From the NCBI GenBank assembly GCA_023515745.1, contig JALECJ010000258.1, forward strand, positions 3,013,164-3,077,163: a DNA stretch of 64,000 nucleotides, written 5' to 3'. Shown piece by piece: positions 10,973 through 23,857 of the stretch. A program made the translations under genes and the position numbers. Below the pieces are notes generated by a model, which saw only the letters and a list, made by a program, of their open reading frames with translations, did not search any database and had not been told where the DNA came from. Numbering within the stretch: the first letter of the stretch is position 1; the number at the start of each line of letters is the position of its first letter. The stretch is from Amoeboaphelidium protococcarum (lineage: Eukaryota > Aphelidiomycota > Aphelidea).

Positions 10973-13183
10973 TCATTCTTGAGCAAATTTATTATAAGTT
11001 GCAAGCCACTAGCATTAAGACACATCTTCCATGCTTAATCGCTTGTATACATTGACACTGAGCATTCCGTCTAGCAAATCAACCACGTCTTTACTATAAG
11101 TTCTACCATTCTCCAGAAAGCCACGTGTATTCAACGAAGGATTATTATTGAATGATGAACTCAATGATGATGAGCCGAATGATTGTGAGCCGCACGACTA
11201 CTGATTAGGACTGGTTAATGAGTATTCTGAGGTGGAAGAGCGGAGTCGCTTATAACATCCAGATAGGATTTTCAACTGACACCGCGGACCATAGACATCA
11301 CAGAATGGTAGTTAATTACAGAGCATGACATACAAAGTTACTCCAAGAGACCATACATCACTGGTAGGAGATGGATAAGTGTATAGAGACTGTAGATTGC
11401 TTCTACCTTCTTGTGGATGCAGAAATGAATGATCCAATTCTTCAGGTGACGCGTATTCAAGCGATCCTACGCCGCCAGCCTCCAGAATCTAATCAATATC
11501 TTTACACTCGCAACCGTATCTGTTCTTCGGTGTCCCCGCCTAAGTAGAATTACCATTGCTATCCAATGGATCAATCAGCTGAAATCTTTCACTGAGAGAA
11601 AAGTCACCCAACCTGGCCACCAACTTACCACTAGCATCAAAGTCGAGGAACACATTCTCCGGTTTGATATCGCGGTGAACAATCTACTTGCTATGGAGAT
11701 ACGATACAGCAGATACAATATCCCGGAATATGTACTTGGCAATGTCTTCAGTCAGTCCATTAGGATGCTCATTAATATAAGTCAACAGCTAACCTTGTTT
11801 GCATGTTTCCATCACCAGAAGTAGATTCTATTCATCAAACTCGATGATATCCAGCAGAGGTACAATGTTTGGGTGAGACAATGATTTCCACAGAGATAAC
11901 TCACGATAGAACAAATCGTCTTCTTCCATCTCTGTAACAACTTCAGACATTTACACTTTCTGCTCATCACTTTCTGTCTAATTCGCAACTGGCGACGTAT
12001 TAGGAGATGCAGAAAATACGCCTGTGGTGGAGGTAATTTAATTCTCCTTTCCAGCCGCCGATCGAGATTGGGATGGTGAGCTCTGATCACTGGAAGGGCT
12101 TTGTTAGGCAGTCGATTAAGAGCATGGCTTTTTGTTAAGGTCACTCATTCGTTTCCTTTATACAATCTTTACGGCCACATTCTAGCCACGCCAAACACCG
12201 TCATACACTTGACTAAAATTACCAGAGCCAATCTTCTTACTGATAGACAAGTCACCGATAGAAACATTTTCCCATTAGATACTTCTTGGATCAGTGCCGC
12301 TATTGTTCATACTGCCACTGTTATTCAAATAATCGCGACTGAGAGTGGACGGAGCAGAGGTAACACCAGCCAAATGACCCAGAAATGAGATAGCTGGCGA
12401 TGGTGGGAGTGAGGAGTAGGCAGTTTCGTCAATACAGGGAAAATGAGTAGATGGACTTTATTGCAGATTAGACGTGGGAGCAGAACACGAGCCTTAACTG
12501 ATGGCGCCAAGCCAGTTTCTCGATCCATTAGATGATATCCGCCTGACAGGAACTCTGAATGCTTATTATGCTGCTGGCATCGAACATCGTCGCAATTATT
12601 CATCTAGAGGCTGGTTGGGTGACTGGTATATTTATGAGTTTGGCAATGACAATGGCTGGATCAGCTTCGGTCGTCCATGTCGATCAGAGGGATCAAGCAT
12701 GAAAGGACTCTACTCAGAGATGGATTACAGCTTTAATTACTATTACTACTGCGAGCCATCATCATTATTATTATCCGGATATGATATATCGCTAGTGATA
12801 CCAAGACCATAATTAGAGGAATTGTCGGATGAACGTGTCTTTGTATTTTCATGCCATTAAGAGTCATCATGGTCCAAGTGCCGGCTACCACCATCATCAG
12901 CACTGTGTCGTTAATTACTGAGGTGTTGATTAAATCTTTATCTGATAGCCATAGCTATTCCACCCTCGCTTCCTCTGATACCTTCCGGTGTAACAGATCG
13001 GCTACCAGTGGTCATCATGTTATATCCAGAGCCATGCAAAGGGGGTCGATTGATAGCAAAGAGAGTATCATTCAGATATTAAATACTGCTATCCATGCTT
13101 CCAGACCCCTTATCGCCATAGAATGGCTTGATCCGCTAAGAGGAGGATGAATTCACAATCGAAATAGGCCTAGTATCTGTCAT
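10973..13183 (-). CDS. Ser/Thr protein kinase with DFS in place of DFG
   Basis: This single-exon frame gives 736 residues. Residues 1-290 are low-complexity, rich in Ser, Gln and Asn, with a Gln run coded by TAG/TAA around 12750. The kinase domain begins with the glycine loop IGSGNFSQVYDGVW, the VAVKIV lysine, a long Ser/Gln-rich insert of about 60 residues between strand 3 and helix C, then FYRELSLWKSLSHPNIVPLL, the catalytic loop IVHRDIKPENVFLD, and SPTSDVWSLGVTLYVML. The metal-binding motif is LGDFSLSE, so DFG is replaced by DFS, while HRD and the lysine remain; activity is uncertain. Architecture is CAMK/Snf1-like but no subfamily is assigned. The start ATG 13183 sits directly after TATATAA; it ends at TGA 10975. 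Confidence 0.85.
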
Positions 13184-13769
13184 TTATATAGGAGATTACG
13201 AAGGCATGATGATGATTAAATATCTTCTTCAATATACTATTCAGACTATCTAATTAATAATTATTTACAAAATACAATACGATAAGAATTTCTTCTTTGG
13301 ATACAGATACTATAATTATACCAACGAAATACTATGAATCAATCTAATACTACCACTAATTTTGATACGATACCAATTACTAACGATTAAGCGCTTAAAG
13401 AGATAACAGGAGCTAACTGAGTGCGATGTGTTTTGATCAGATGAAGATTGATTTCACACGCAGATTGATACTATTACTAATCGCCTGCTGTTTACTAAGT
13501 GAGTGAGTGAGTGATCGACGGCGGAAAGAGAAGGGCGGTCGGCGGTGGTGGCTGAGGGAGGAATGACCACGCGAAAGGAATTTCACATCGCGGCGCGTGA
13601 TTCGACAACGGCTTGTTTATCGTGTACACAAGTGTCATCTGACCTGCGATTGGGCCGTTTATATTTAGCCGTATCTAGGTGATTGATTAAAATGTGTGTA
13701 TGTCTGTTGTAATTAGATTGATGATCCAAAATGCTTAAAAACTATAGATTAAAGAACCTATTGTATTAA
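13184..13769. other. Upstream region of the kinase, with GTGA repeat
   Basis: This gap of about 590 bases separates the kinase start (13183) from the stop of the zinc-finger gene (13770); both genes are on the minus strand. It holds a short GTGA tetranucleotide repeat at 13498-13514 followed by a relatively GC-rich stretch (13520-13620). A TATATTTAGCC-like AT block is near 13660. No frame with recognisable motifs was found. It probably contains the kinase promoter. Confidence 0.5.
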
Positions 13770-14738
13770 TCAGCGTTTTTTACTTGACAATCGTTGTTTC
13801 AGAGATGCGTGTATCGCTTCAGGCCAAAGAAGCAACTGGCGACGCGAGATGTTGCATTCATGTTCGTGATATTGTGAGAGGATGAGATCACAATGACAAA
13901 TTGCGCAGACTACGACATAATCAGTCTTGTATGGCGTTAAATTATATTGCTATGGTGATAGTACCTGGGCGTATAACGGCAACAGCATGTTTTCATCACT
14001 TTATGGACTTGTTTCAATACCTTGCAATTGCGCCATCAGTTTCTTGTACTTTGGATGGCCTGGCCTCCTTGGCTAATCAGCATCTACTCCTCTGCACAAA
14101 TGTTCATCATATGCACTACTACTCATAAATATTCTTTTGCATAGTAAACAAGGAGCATTGTACAGAGATCCACGATAATTTTCAGCCTGAATACTGACGG
14201 GATCAGGAGCATGCTCTTACTAATGATGAGTTTACACCTTTTAGAGTTGAATCTAATCTCCGCATTACCGCGACGAATCTTCAATCTTCCAATGAAATCC
14301 GCAGTGTTTCGCGTACAGTCGGCAATCTCGCTGTATGTGATTGTGTAAACTCTATCTACTTGTAAACACAAAGCACTCTGAGTTTATATACGACTTCAAA
14401 TTGATATTAATATCAGGCGGTATATCGAGTCTATGTTCACGCATATATATGACTATTAAAACTTTTAATGGTAGCGGATTGCAAGGATCCATATTATCCG
14501 TATCACCAGCTAATTGGTCTTGTTTCAAGCTGAGACTTTTCAGAGATTTTTCATAAGGACATTGCAATCGTCTGTTCTCACACACAAGCTGATGATCCTA
14601 CAATGGGAAAACTATAATTAATATCGAATTGCAATATCATTCAAAACTCACCTATCGACAGCATTCTCTAACCATCCGAGTACAACAGCATTGATACAGT
14701 TCACAGTCACAATTAAAGAGTGGAATTTATTGCGACAT
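13770..14738 (-). CDS. Cysteine-rich zinc-finger protein, 304 aa
   Basis: Two exons joined over an intron at 14598-14651 (GTGAGT...TTGTAG, 54 nt) give a 304-residue product starting MSQQIPLFNCDCELYQCC. Cysteine-rich N-terminal residues are followed by finger-like units: SECFVFTSRQSLHNHIQRDC, then CLLCKRIFMSSSAYDEHLC and CAICHCDLILSQYHEHEC, which look like C2HC or C2H2 zinc knuckles spaced for metal binding. The frame on the same strand shifted by one has its own long open frame (14123-14371), but it has a TGA upstream and no cysteine pattern. The family is not recognised; a nucleic-acid or protein-binding role would be inference. It ends at TGA 13772. Confidence 0.6.
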
Positions 14739-14870
14739 TTTTTATTCCCGAAACCAATGAAATTAAGAATAAGTGGTAGAGAATAACGGGACTAACTACA
14801 GTCGCGGTGACCAGTCAAAGTGAGCGCAAAACTTATTCAATTCATTTCACCGTCTGGATACATTTAGGCT

Positions 14871-15492
14871 TCATTGCAACACTTCATCATGATTACCATT
14901 CAGTCGTCGTTGGATGAGAAAGTAGAAAATAATTTTAAAAATGATATCATTCGGTGCGGGATTACTAACCAAATTACTGACATCTAACTAGACGACTTAA
15001 TTAGTACGATCGAAAAAAAAAATTGACCGCCGATTTTAACTAAATGCCGCATATCAAAGGCCCTGTCTGGGTCAACATCAATCAAACGCGGCGTGATCAG
15101 GAGCCATCTTTGGGCGCGGCCAATAAATCCTTCGATCTCTGGCTTCTTCTTCTCACCGCTGCGTTTTTTCCAATGACCCCTGAGCATTCAACTGCCCTTT
15201 ATCACATTTTCCGTCCACAAACACTTTGATCGTGACTTGATAACGCCACACCACTTTTCTAGTGCAATTGATTCTCCGAAAAAGGAAGTTGCTGGACAAT
15301 CTCTATAAGCCTCATTTGCGTAATCATTATCGCCGCATTTATTAGGTACTGCAAGTTGAATTTAATTGCCTGATTCCTGCTGCTCAACTTGATTTAGTAA
15401 TCCTAGCAGATCGCTGACTCTTTTACGTAATTGCCTTTTTGCGGTTAAATAATCACTACGTGGCAACGATATTTTATAAACAACGGCCACAT
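14871..15492 (-). CDS. Unassigned spliced gene, start uncertain
   Basis: Three protein-like minus-strand segments join in frame with two good introns. Exon A (frame containing QLRKRVSDLLGLLNQVEQQE and CPATSFFGESIALEK) ends at a GTGGTG donor 15254; the intron runs to 15180. Exon B reads GHWKKRSGEKKKPEIEGF then RWLLITPRLIDVDPDRAF. A second intron at 14984-15027 contains a TACTAAT branch-like site. Exon C ends NDIIFKIIFYFLIQRRLNG...TGA 14873. No ATG is in the exon A frame downstream of the divergent LCB2 start, so an additional 5' exon or different start is likely; 15492 is an ATG in another frame. No family is recognised. Confidence 0.4.
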
Positions 15493-15620
15493 ATATACCT
15501 GGTGATTGAATTTTGTCTTTTTAGAGCTTACATTACAGTACGTCGTATATAATATAATTGCCTCTACTCGTCTATATATATACTTTGGAATTAGATTAGT
15601 GTAAAATACCCACCTTAGAT

Positions 15621-17549
15621 ATGACTCTTACTAGTGTTGCAAGTACTTATAACTCTTTTGCGGTGCTGTCTAATGAAGATCACTCTGTCATGCCGACTTC
15701 ACCATCATCGGCTGTTTAAATGTCTCCTGCACTCGTTGCCAAGACCAAGATTGCCCGTGACTATAATAGCGTCTGTCACAAGGCCGCCCGCCCGCAGTCT
15801 ACTGCTAGTGTTGACACGTCATCAACGGAAGATTATGATCCATTGTCTAGAGTCGATACACCGCCACTCACACCTCCATCACCTGGGAATTTGACATTGA
15901 GCATGCGCAATTAGTTTTCTGGTATTAAGGGTGTGGTCGGTCAAGATGGAAAAATCTAGGGAGATTATAGTGAAGCCAATTCCACCTCAGTGAAAGTGTC
16001 TTCGCTCAAGGCCAGAGTGTTACCTGATGGAGAAAAGTCAGCTACATACCCACCATTGCCTTGTGCCAAGCATCAGATGTATAATCCTGAAGAAGATCTA
16101 GAAGAGGCTCCTCTGTTCGTCTTGTTGACCACTTATTTTGGATACTTTGTCTTGCTTCTCTTTGGACATACTCGTGACTTTTTCGGCAAGATCTTTAGAT
16201 ATAGAAAGTACTCGCACATGATGCAATCTGATGGTTATGCTCCACTCACATCTGACTTTGAGTCCTTTTATACCAGAAGATTGTACACGCGAATCAGAGA
16301 TTGCTGGAATCGTCCTATCACTGATGTTCCAGGTCGTACCTTGACTCTGTTGGAGAGAGAAAGTAATGACTTCAACAAGACATTTAAGCTTTTGGGAACA
16401 AAGAGGGAGGTGTTGAATCTGTCTTCATACAACTATCTCGGTTTCGCTCAATCTGAAGGTCTCTGTGCTGACATGGTGGAGGATGCAGTTAATGTATACG
16501 GCGTTGGTCTCTCTTCATCGCGTATGGATCTTGGCACTAGTGATTAGCACTAAAAGTTGGAGAAGTTGGTGGCCAGATTTCTGGGGAAAGAAGATTCTAT
16601 GGTTATCAGTATGGGATTTGCTACCAACTCCACTACTCTGCCAGCTCTGGTTGAGAAGGGAAGTTTGATTATAAGTGATGAACTTAATCACTCAAGTTTG
16701 GTTTTCGGTGCTCGACTGTCTGGTGCTGCCATCAGAATCTTTAAGCATAATGATATTAAAGATTTGGAGCGTCTATTGCGTGATGCCATCTCTCAGGGAT
16801 AGCCTAGAACTCATAGACCGTGGAAGAAGATTTTGATTGTGGTCGAAGGTTTGTACTCTATGGAGGGAAGTATTGTGAATTTGCCTGAGATTGTAGAGTT
16901 GAAGAAGAAGTACAAATGTTATCTCTACGTGGATGAGGCTCATTCTATCGGTGCTGTTGGTCCTCGTGGTGGTGGAGTTTGTGACTATTTTGGCGTCGAC
17001 CCTGCTGATATCGACATTTTAATGGGAACATTTACCAAGTCTTTTGGTGCCGCTGGTGGATACATCGCCGCGTCCAAGGCTATTGTTAATCATCTCAAGT
17101 TGAAGAATCACGGTAGTATCTATGCTGAGCCAATGGCACCACCTGTGGCAGAGCAAGTATATGCTTCCATGAAATTGATTCTGGGTGAAGATGGCTCTGA
17201 TAATGGCTAGCAACGTTTGAAGCGTATTGCAGATAACAGTGTTTACTTTAGACGTGAGTTGAAGAAGATGGGATTCATCGTGTATGGCCATGAAGATTCT
17301 CCTGTGATTCCAATGCTGCTCTTTAATCCAGGTAAGATTCCTGCCTTCTCTCGCGAGTGTCTTAAGAGAGGCGTCGCTGTGGTTGTTGTCGGATATCCAG
17401 CCACTCCAATTATCACATCTCGCGCCAGATTTTGTATGTCCGCTGCTCATGATAGACAAGATCTCGATTTTGCATTAAAAGTTATAAGTGAAGTTGGTGA
17501 CTTGTTGCAGCTTAAACAAGGTAAATTGCATTTGAATGGAACTCATTGA
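15621..17549 (+). CDS. LCB2: Serine palmitoyltransferase subunit 2
   Basis: LCB2/SPTLC2 is the PLP-binding catalytic subunit of the enzyme that condenses serine with palmitoyl-CoA in the ER, the first step of sphingolipid synthesis. The single-exon product has 642 residues. After a Ser/Thr/Pro-rich N-terminus of about 150 residues there is a hydrophobic segment ([20 protein letters not shown]) and the aminotransferase-like core: [51 protein letters not shown], and the PLP-lysine motif [14 protein letters not shown]. The presence of that lysine distinguishes it from LCB1. In-frame TAG codons at 16545 and 16801 are read as Gln. It ends at TGA 17547. Confidence 0.96.
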
Positions 17550-17737
17550 TTATGCTAAGAGTTGGTACCATATGAAGAATTCATTTGGCATTTGAGTTGA
17601 TTCAGGGATTCAGATTTAATTATATATTTATATAGTGGGTGTAAGTAAATTTTTTCAATTTCAAACTTTCTGTATATTACAAAGTTAATCACTACAAATT
17701 ATATTACACACGTTACTCAAAATTACACCAGACGCTA

Positions 17738-20104
17738 TCACTGTGAGTGACTATCAAAATCAATGCTCCGTAAATCTTCGTCTGATATGCTCAGATTAAC
17801 TTGTTCAGATAGAGCTGGACTTTGAGGATCGATTTAATGTTCCAATACATCGTTAAAGTCAGTCATCTACATCAGTTTGTCTTCGTCAACGTCAAAACTT
17901 TTAACCAGCTCTTTAGATAATTCACCCAGCGCCTTTAACACCGACTTGGCATCAGATACTTCGACTGTGGTATCAAACTTTGTCTAATGACCAGACGGTT
18001 GAATAGGCGAAGTCACTGGACTTATCGAAAGATTTTGCATCCCTTGACGAGGAGGTGATGTGGGAGAAGTGACAAAGGACGGTTCATCTTTACTATTGCT
18101 GTGATTACTGAACTGATTCAAGGATCCGGATTTGCTAGATTCTTCCTCTTCCACCATAATTCCTTTCTACAGACTAGAGTAGTAGCCAATGTGGCCAGAG
18201 ACGGCAGCATCGATAGTCTTTTAAATTGAGGCAAGTTCTAGTCGATGAACATGTTCACCCTCACTGAACATATCTGTCAACACTTCGCCATCACTCATAG
18301 TCATGGACATTGTGCTGGTGCCTACAGAATGTGAAGACTTTGAGCTAATCTCAACAGCAGACGCGGTCGTAATAGTTGACTCAATAGATGTTTATACAGC
18401 TTCATTTTTGGGCAGATTAACTTCACGCACCACCTCTCTGACAATATCATCGACAGCCAGATTCGTAACCTCAAGAGCAGTCTAAATTACAACATTCTTC
18501 TCCTACTGAACTTCATTGACTAGCTATTTAAGTCCACTTTTAATCACCTCAGATTCAGTATCATTCGCCAAAGACTGGACCAGATCTCTATCAGACTTGA
18601 TTTAATTCAACTGATTAACCACTAACAATCTGCAATCCTTCTGTATGATTTAGTCCAATAAATCTTCATAAACTGAATATGCAAATTGATGCGCTTACAA
18701 TGAAGACAATGATAAACTTTACAAACCAGATACAGACGTGGATTGAGTCAATTTAACAGGCTGCACAGATATCTTGTCAGTACCCGAAATTTTGTCACTT
18801 TAAGTAAATGTACTAACACTTTTCAATTCTTACTTTGCAGCCCAGGTAGGCGGAGGTTATTACACTTTAGGACGAGGCAACAACTTCTCTTTAGACATTT
18901 GGGGAGGCTTGATCATTCTGCTTTTGATGAAAACAGGCTTATTCGCAACTTGCACATTATAAAACTTTGGCGGACCTTTGTGTGGACTCTTGGATCGGGA
19001 TTTTTACAAAGTAGATTAAGATCGTTGAGCTGGTGATGGTTATTCAAACTAAACTTTACGCGGAGACTTCTACTCCGGCACGCTATCAGCGCGAACGCTA
19101 TAAGAAGGCGTGAACTTTGCAGATTTAGTGGGAGGTGACCGCCCTCGAGATTGACTTTATCGATCAGATTACTTTTAGGAGACACATTAAGATTGACTAT
19201 GAGTGCTCTTGCTCAAATACTATTAAACTTCCAGAGCAGGATTCAAAGAGCCTAGATCGCCGTAAGATTTCTATCCACTCTTTACAATCTCATCATTAAG
19301 AATGTACTCATATGCATTAAGATGAAATGAGTCTAAATCTTTCAGAAATTACTTTCGCTTCTGACTGAAATCATTCACAACTGACTTTATTTACTCCACT
19401 TCCACTCTACTTAAAGCGATGAACTATTTCATCAAGGAATCTATTTCATCAAATTATGCAGCGTACTTGGATTCAACTTTATTACCATTAGCAAATCCAC
19501 TTCTCTTTAGATTGTTAGGACCTTCTACAGCTAACTTCTCGTTAGTTGAAGAAGCGTCATGAGTTGAGATATGTTGCTGAGTCTAACTGCTGCCTTGACG
19601 GGCATTCTACGATAAGGAGAACAAGTCATTCATTGCCAACTTTGCCTCATTACTTGCAAACTATCTATGACTACTGACCAGCTCTTATTATTACTACATA
19701 TACCTGATATTCAAACTGTGCATTTGAGATTGCAAGTCGGTCAATTTTTTAAATTCCACCTGATCCAGTACAATCTTTTCAGCTTGATTCGCATCCTTGA
19801 GAACGGCAGACTATACAGGCGGTGAATTCTCCTACTCTGGTACTACAGATAATTACTAAACATGAGCGTCTTCGGAATTCTTCGATTCAGTATTCTGTTG
19901 CGGCGATGAGGATTTCTATTATGGTTCAGACTCAATAGCAGAAGAAGTAGAGGGCTTCTTAATAATGGATGGAGTTGGTTATTTTCCGCCTTTCGGTAGT
20001 ACAGTAGTCACGGCAGTATTCACCTTAGACTTTCTCTTTGCTTTAAAATACAGCTCATTAACTCTCTAAATATTCTTTTCGATTTAGGAACTTATATGGT
20101 CCAT
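17738..20104 (-). CDS. Ser/Pro/Lys-rich coiled-coil protein, 788 aa
   Basis: A single open minus-strand frame runs from ATG 20104 (MDHISSQIEKNIQRVNELYF) to TGA 17740. It is rich in Gln, Ser, Lys and Glu. Residues of about 120-270 are predicted heptad-like helices (for example QVEFKKLTDLQSQMHSLNIR and DEIDSLMKQFIALSRVEVEQ). The middle is basic with repeated Ser-Pro and Lys-rich patches around 18960-19180, and the C-terminus is acidic (SISDEDLRSIDFD). No catalytic motif is visible. Such layout is seen in cytoskeletal or microtubule-associated proteins, but that is only a guess. Codons TAA/TAG supply many of the glutamines. The neighbour LCB2 is convergent. Confidence 0.65.
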
Positions 20105-20308
20105 TTAATCAATGCTCTAGTACAGTCCAGATACCCAATAGAAGCTCAGCTTAATGAGTATATGACAGTATGACAGAAATAAAACGATAGAAAGAGAGAG
20201 AATACGTTCTAAAAGTGAAACAAGAGGAAAAACGCGAAACAACAGAAGATTTTTTAAAGAAAGTAGATTCTCATGTTACAGTCCATCCCAATATTACTTT
20301 ATTGAGAA

Positions 20309-22140
20309 TCAAACATATATGAAATACTGTTCACTATCATTAATGTGACACAAGTATAAACATCGTTCTGTATTAGCATAAACCAACGCGTCCGGAACGA
20401 TATTCTCAAACATTGCCATTTCGAGTAGGCCTGGGGCATATCTTGTAATCAGTCCTAAAATTATATTGAATACAGTCTTTTCTGCATCAACAGACACCAG
20501 ATTGTAGTTGATCACTTTAAATAGCTCCATCTTTTTGATAACCTTTTGGTTCAAATAAAATGCATTCAGCAGTAAGTATATCATTTTCTCACGCGAAACA
20601 TCAAATTCTACCAGTTCACAATACAGAGATATGAGTGGTAGATATGGCACCAGAGACGACATCACTTTTATCTTATTTTGACTGAAGAAGTCTTCGATTA
20701 TTGGGAGGAATCGCGTATTTAGAGTATCGGCATATAGTAACGCCATCAACGCATACGAGCCCAAGGCTGAAACATCCATCATTGTGCAATCTTCATTCAG
20801 ACAGGAGGCAGTCAGAGTTTCAACACTAATTAAGCTGTTCACTTCTTAACACGCGCTCAACATTCGATTTTGATAATAAAGACATGCCAGATAGATAAAA
20901 TTTCTGTCTAAACACACATATGTTGACTTATCTTTCAGGATACTCACACACAAATCCAATGGCAGGTACTTTGAAGCCAACAGTAATTGACGCGGCTTGT
21001 TCAACTTCCTGATCAATTACGTCAATCTTTATTGATGCATTTTGTCTTATTTAACTAGATACATGTACAATTACAATTTTTCACAATAAGCGTCATCATC
21101 CAATTAAGAAATTTTTTGTTCAAGCTTATTCATAACGGATTCTTTAATCTAATCGTGACGGAGAAACTCTTCAGTTTATTGATTGAGGGATGCCACATGA
21201 ATCCATCGATCTAGTAATAGAGACACGTTGTCATAGAAGCTAGGTACTGCTAAACACTACCCAATTATCCATTACAATACTATTTATGCTGGCAGCTGAT
21301 TGACCATCATTATATTATGATGTCGAAACAAATCAACTGCAATCAGTAGAATACTGACGCGCTTCTCATAACTAAGGCGATTATACATTGGTTAGAATTG
21401 CTTTATAATAATGAACAACAGCTCGAACCTACTCAAATTTGACTAACTGGGGTCAATAAATAGCTTGTGACAGGATGCAAACGTCACGCCTTTCAGAGGA
21501 ATACCACTATAAACGCAATGGCAGAACTACAAATGAATAACATCTTGCTACCGATAATTGCGACATTCACCCGTCCTCCTAACAGAATAGCCTAAAGTTT
21601 AAGCAACCAGTAGTAATCCATTCTATAAATCTGAAAGCTTCTTCTTTTTCATAGGCAGAAGTTTAAGTAGATGACCAGAACATACAAACTATGTACATAA
21701 CAATGCGAAACTATGCTGTGGATGTTTTTAGATCATGGTCGCGACCGTTTCACCAATTAATCTGATCGTTTCACTCCCTTCATCGTTACTGCACAATTGG
21801 ATCAGTTTAATCATAGCCTCCTCCAGGCGTGTCAAGTCCTTGTCATTGATTTCAGTACTATTATCCACAATATATTAAGCAATTATCATCCCTTAATGAA
21901 CAGAAAATTCGAGAACGTGCAACATACATCCAAGTGAAAACTCTCTGAGAAGCCTGTAATTCAAAGTCTCGTTCTGTATCAACTCTACACGTACATATAC
22001 TCTTTTTCATCTTTTTCATATTTAAATCATTAATTTTAAATACCTCTTAGAAAAAGAATATCATTAAGATCTCTTTCCAAATGGTTATTATCCACGAGTG
22101 AACGGGGTATCTTCAACTTGACAATCACACTTTTCATCAT
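20309..22140 (-). CDS. Large all-helical protein of unknown family, 590 aa
   Basis: Exon 1 starts MMKSVIVKLKIPRSLVDNNH and ends at 22044; a 59-nt intron (21985-22043, GTATTT...GTGTAG) leads to a long second exon ending at TGA 20311. The product is rich in Leu, Ile and short helices such as EAMIKLIQLCSNDEGSETIR and LEMAMFENIVPDALVYANTE, suggesting an armadillo/HEAT-like helical solenoid. No signal peptide, membrane segment or catalytic motif is seen. Only part of the reading frame is free of TAR codons, so standard-code prediction would report just the last 177 residues. No homologue is recognised. Confidence 0.65.
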
Positions 22141-22327
22141 TGAGTTCACTTTATGAGGCGATGAGATATTTCACTTTGACAAAGAAAAAGATCTCCGTTC
22201 TTCATTTCTCTCTTCTTTCTTTTACAACGAACGACAAAGAACAGCTCAACTCTTCTTATACTAAACAGTAGTAATCGAACTTTATAAAAATTAAATTCAG
22301 TGCTGACAATTTATTGCTAGAAAAGTT

Positions 22328-23575
22328 ATGAGAATTTCTGTTAATATTGGCGTCTTAGTATTGCTGTAAGTTGCTAGAATTTTGCTGCCTGTGTAGCGAC
22401 ATTATATTGTCACCGCCCAGATGATTGTTGCCTTTAATATTGCGCTTGAACTGGTATACATCTGGTGTTTGTAATTGTATCATAAGTACAGCGGATCTGG
22501 TGTGGAGAAGTATGTTAGACGGTGGTAGAAGAATAAAGCATCAACGTAGCCATCATCAAAGAGTCCTTAGAAGTTATAACAACCTATTCACCCTCGACCA
22601 CTTAGTAGGAATTCCATGACACCTTCTCCATCACGTTCTATGGGCACATTGTCTGCATCTCCGACCAATATTGGTGGATTTGAGAAGAAGAATATCAACT
22701 AATAGCAGCAATAATTGAACTAATCTGAATTATTTTAAAAGATGGAAATGATCAAGGTTCATAAAAGTCCATTGAAAGCAGACATATCAAATTTAACGTC
22801 CTCTACATAGCGATATCAATATGCTAGTAAGAGTCCGGGGAGGAAAACTAATAAAAACCAAAGTATGGATGTATCAGGTTCTACAGTATCTTTTGAGATT
22901 GGTTTAGATTTACTGTAATGGAGCGATAAAGATCTGTTAATGTTCATGAACTTGTTAAAGAGATGGTTGCATGATCATGTACTAGCTCTGTTCAATCCTG
23001 ATGATTAGGCAATGTAAAGTAATGTGGACAGACTGGTGAATAAGATTGTGGTGGACCTACATTAGGTACAAATTCTGCAATAATCCTAAATTAAATCTCA
23101 CGTTCAGGAGCGATTAAGATATCTGTTGAAAGATTAAAATCTGGGTCATTACTCTGTGGATCCATCATCTAAATTTAGTATTAGTGATTCTCATATCATT
23201 CTAATGTCTCTTATTGTCTACCTGGATCAGGTGTTCAAGTCGCTGAATTATGGCGATAATCATTTTAGCACAAAGTTTGTGACAATGTCCCGGTCTGACC
23301 CAAATGCTAGAAATGACACTAGTGTTGATTAGAATGGTGGTAGTAGTGTTGCACCTGCTCCAGGACTGTGTTAGCTGTACATAAAAGACTAGAATCCCTT
23401 ACATATTAACCTGCTGTATAGATCCAAGCTATGGTAAATGCCGTCAGGAAAGTTTAATTTATTTTACGCGTTGTGCTGCTTCTTCAAGTGGTACGATATC
23501 AAATACTTGGGCTTCATTGATACTTTTAACATTCACGGTGGATCTCGCCTTGGTATGATCCTCCCTAAAAAGTGA
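22328..23575 (+). CDS. TMEM209-like membrane protein
   Basis: This 415-residue product has two N-terminal membrane segments (MRISVNIGVLVLLQVARILL and MIVAFNIALELVYIWCLQLY), a Ser/Gln/Pro-rich linker (SPSRSMGTLSASPTNIGGF) and a conserved C-terminal domain. That domain contains DSHIILMSLIVYLDQVF, a LYIKDQNPLHINLLYRSKLW segment, MPSGKFNLFYALCCFFKWYD and GSRLGMILPK, which parallels the human TMEM209 C-terminus (a nuclear-envelope protein; family domain CytochromB561_N). The layout of two N-terminal helices, disordered linker and C-terminal domain also matches. It ends at TGA 23573. The assignment rests on remembered family pattern and is moderately sure. Confidence 0.72.
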
Positions 23576-23857
23576 TATCGCTTGATTTACATAAACATTA
23601 ATAGATTACCAAGAATTGCGACAATTAGTTTTATGACAATTTACATTTGTATTGAACTAGGTTTTTTATATCTTCACGCTGCTTCACTCTTAGGAGGGCA
23701 GGGAGAGTTGGTGAAGATCGTAAGCTTGGCTCCTCTCCTTGATTTCATTCACCATTTAACAGTGCACCTGTTTTTTGGAATAAATAGTATTTTCAATTCC
23801 ATTATAGCTCTTGTTGTATAAATCTATATCATTCTATAATATACAGCTGTTGAAAAG

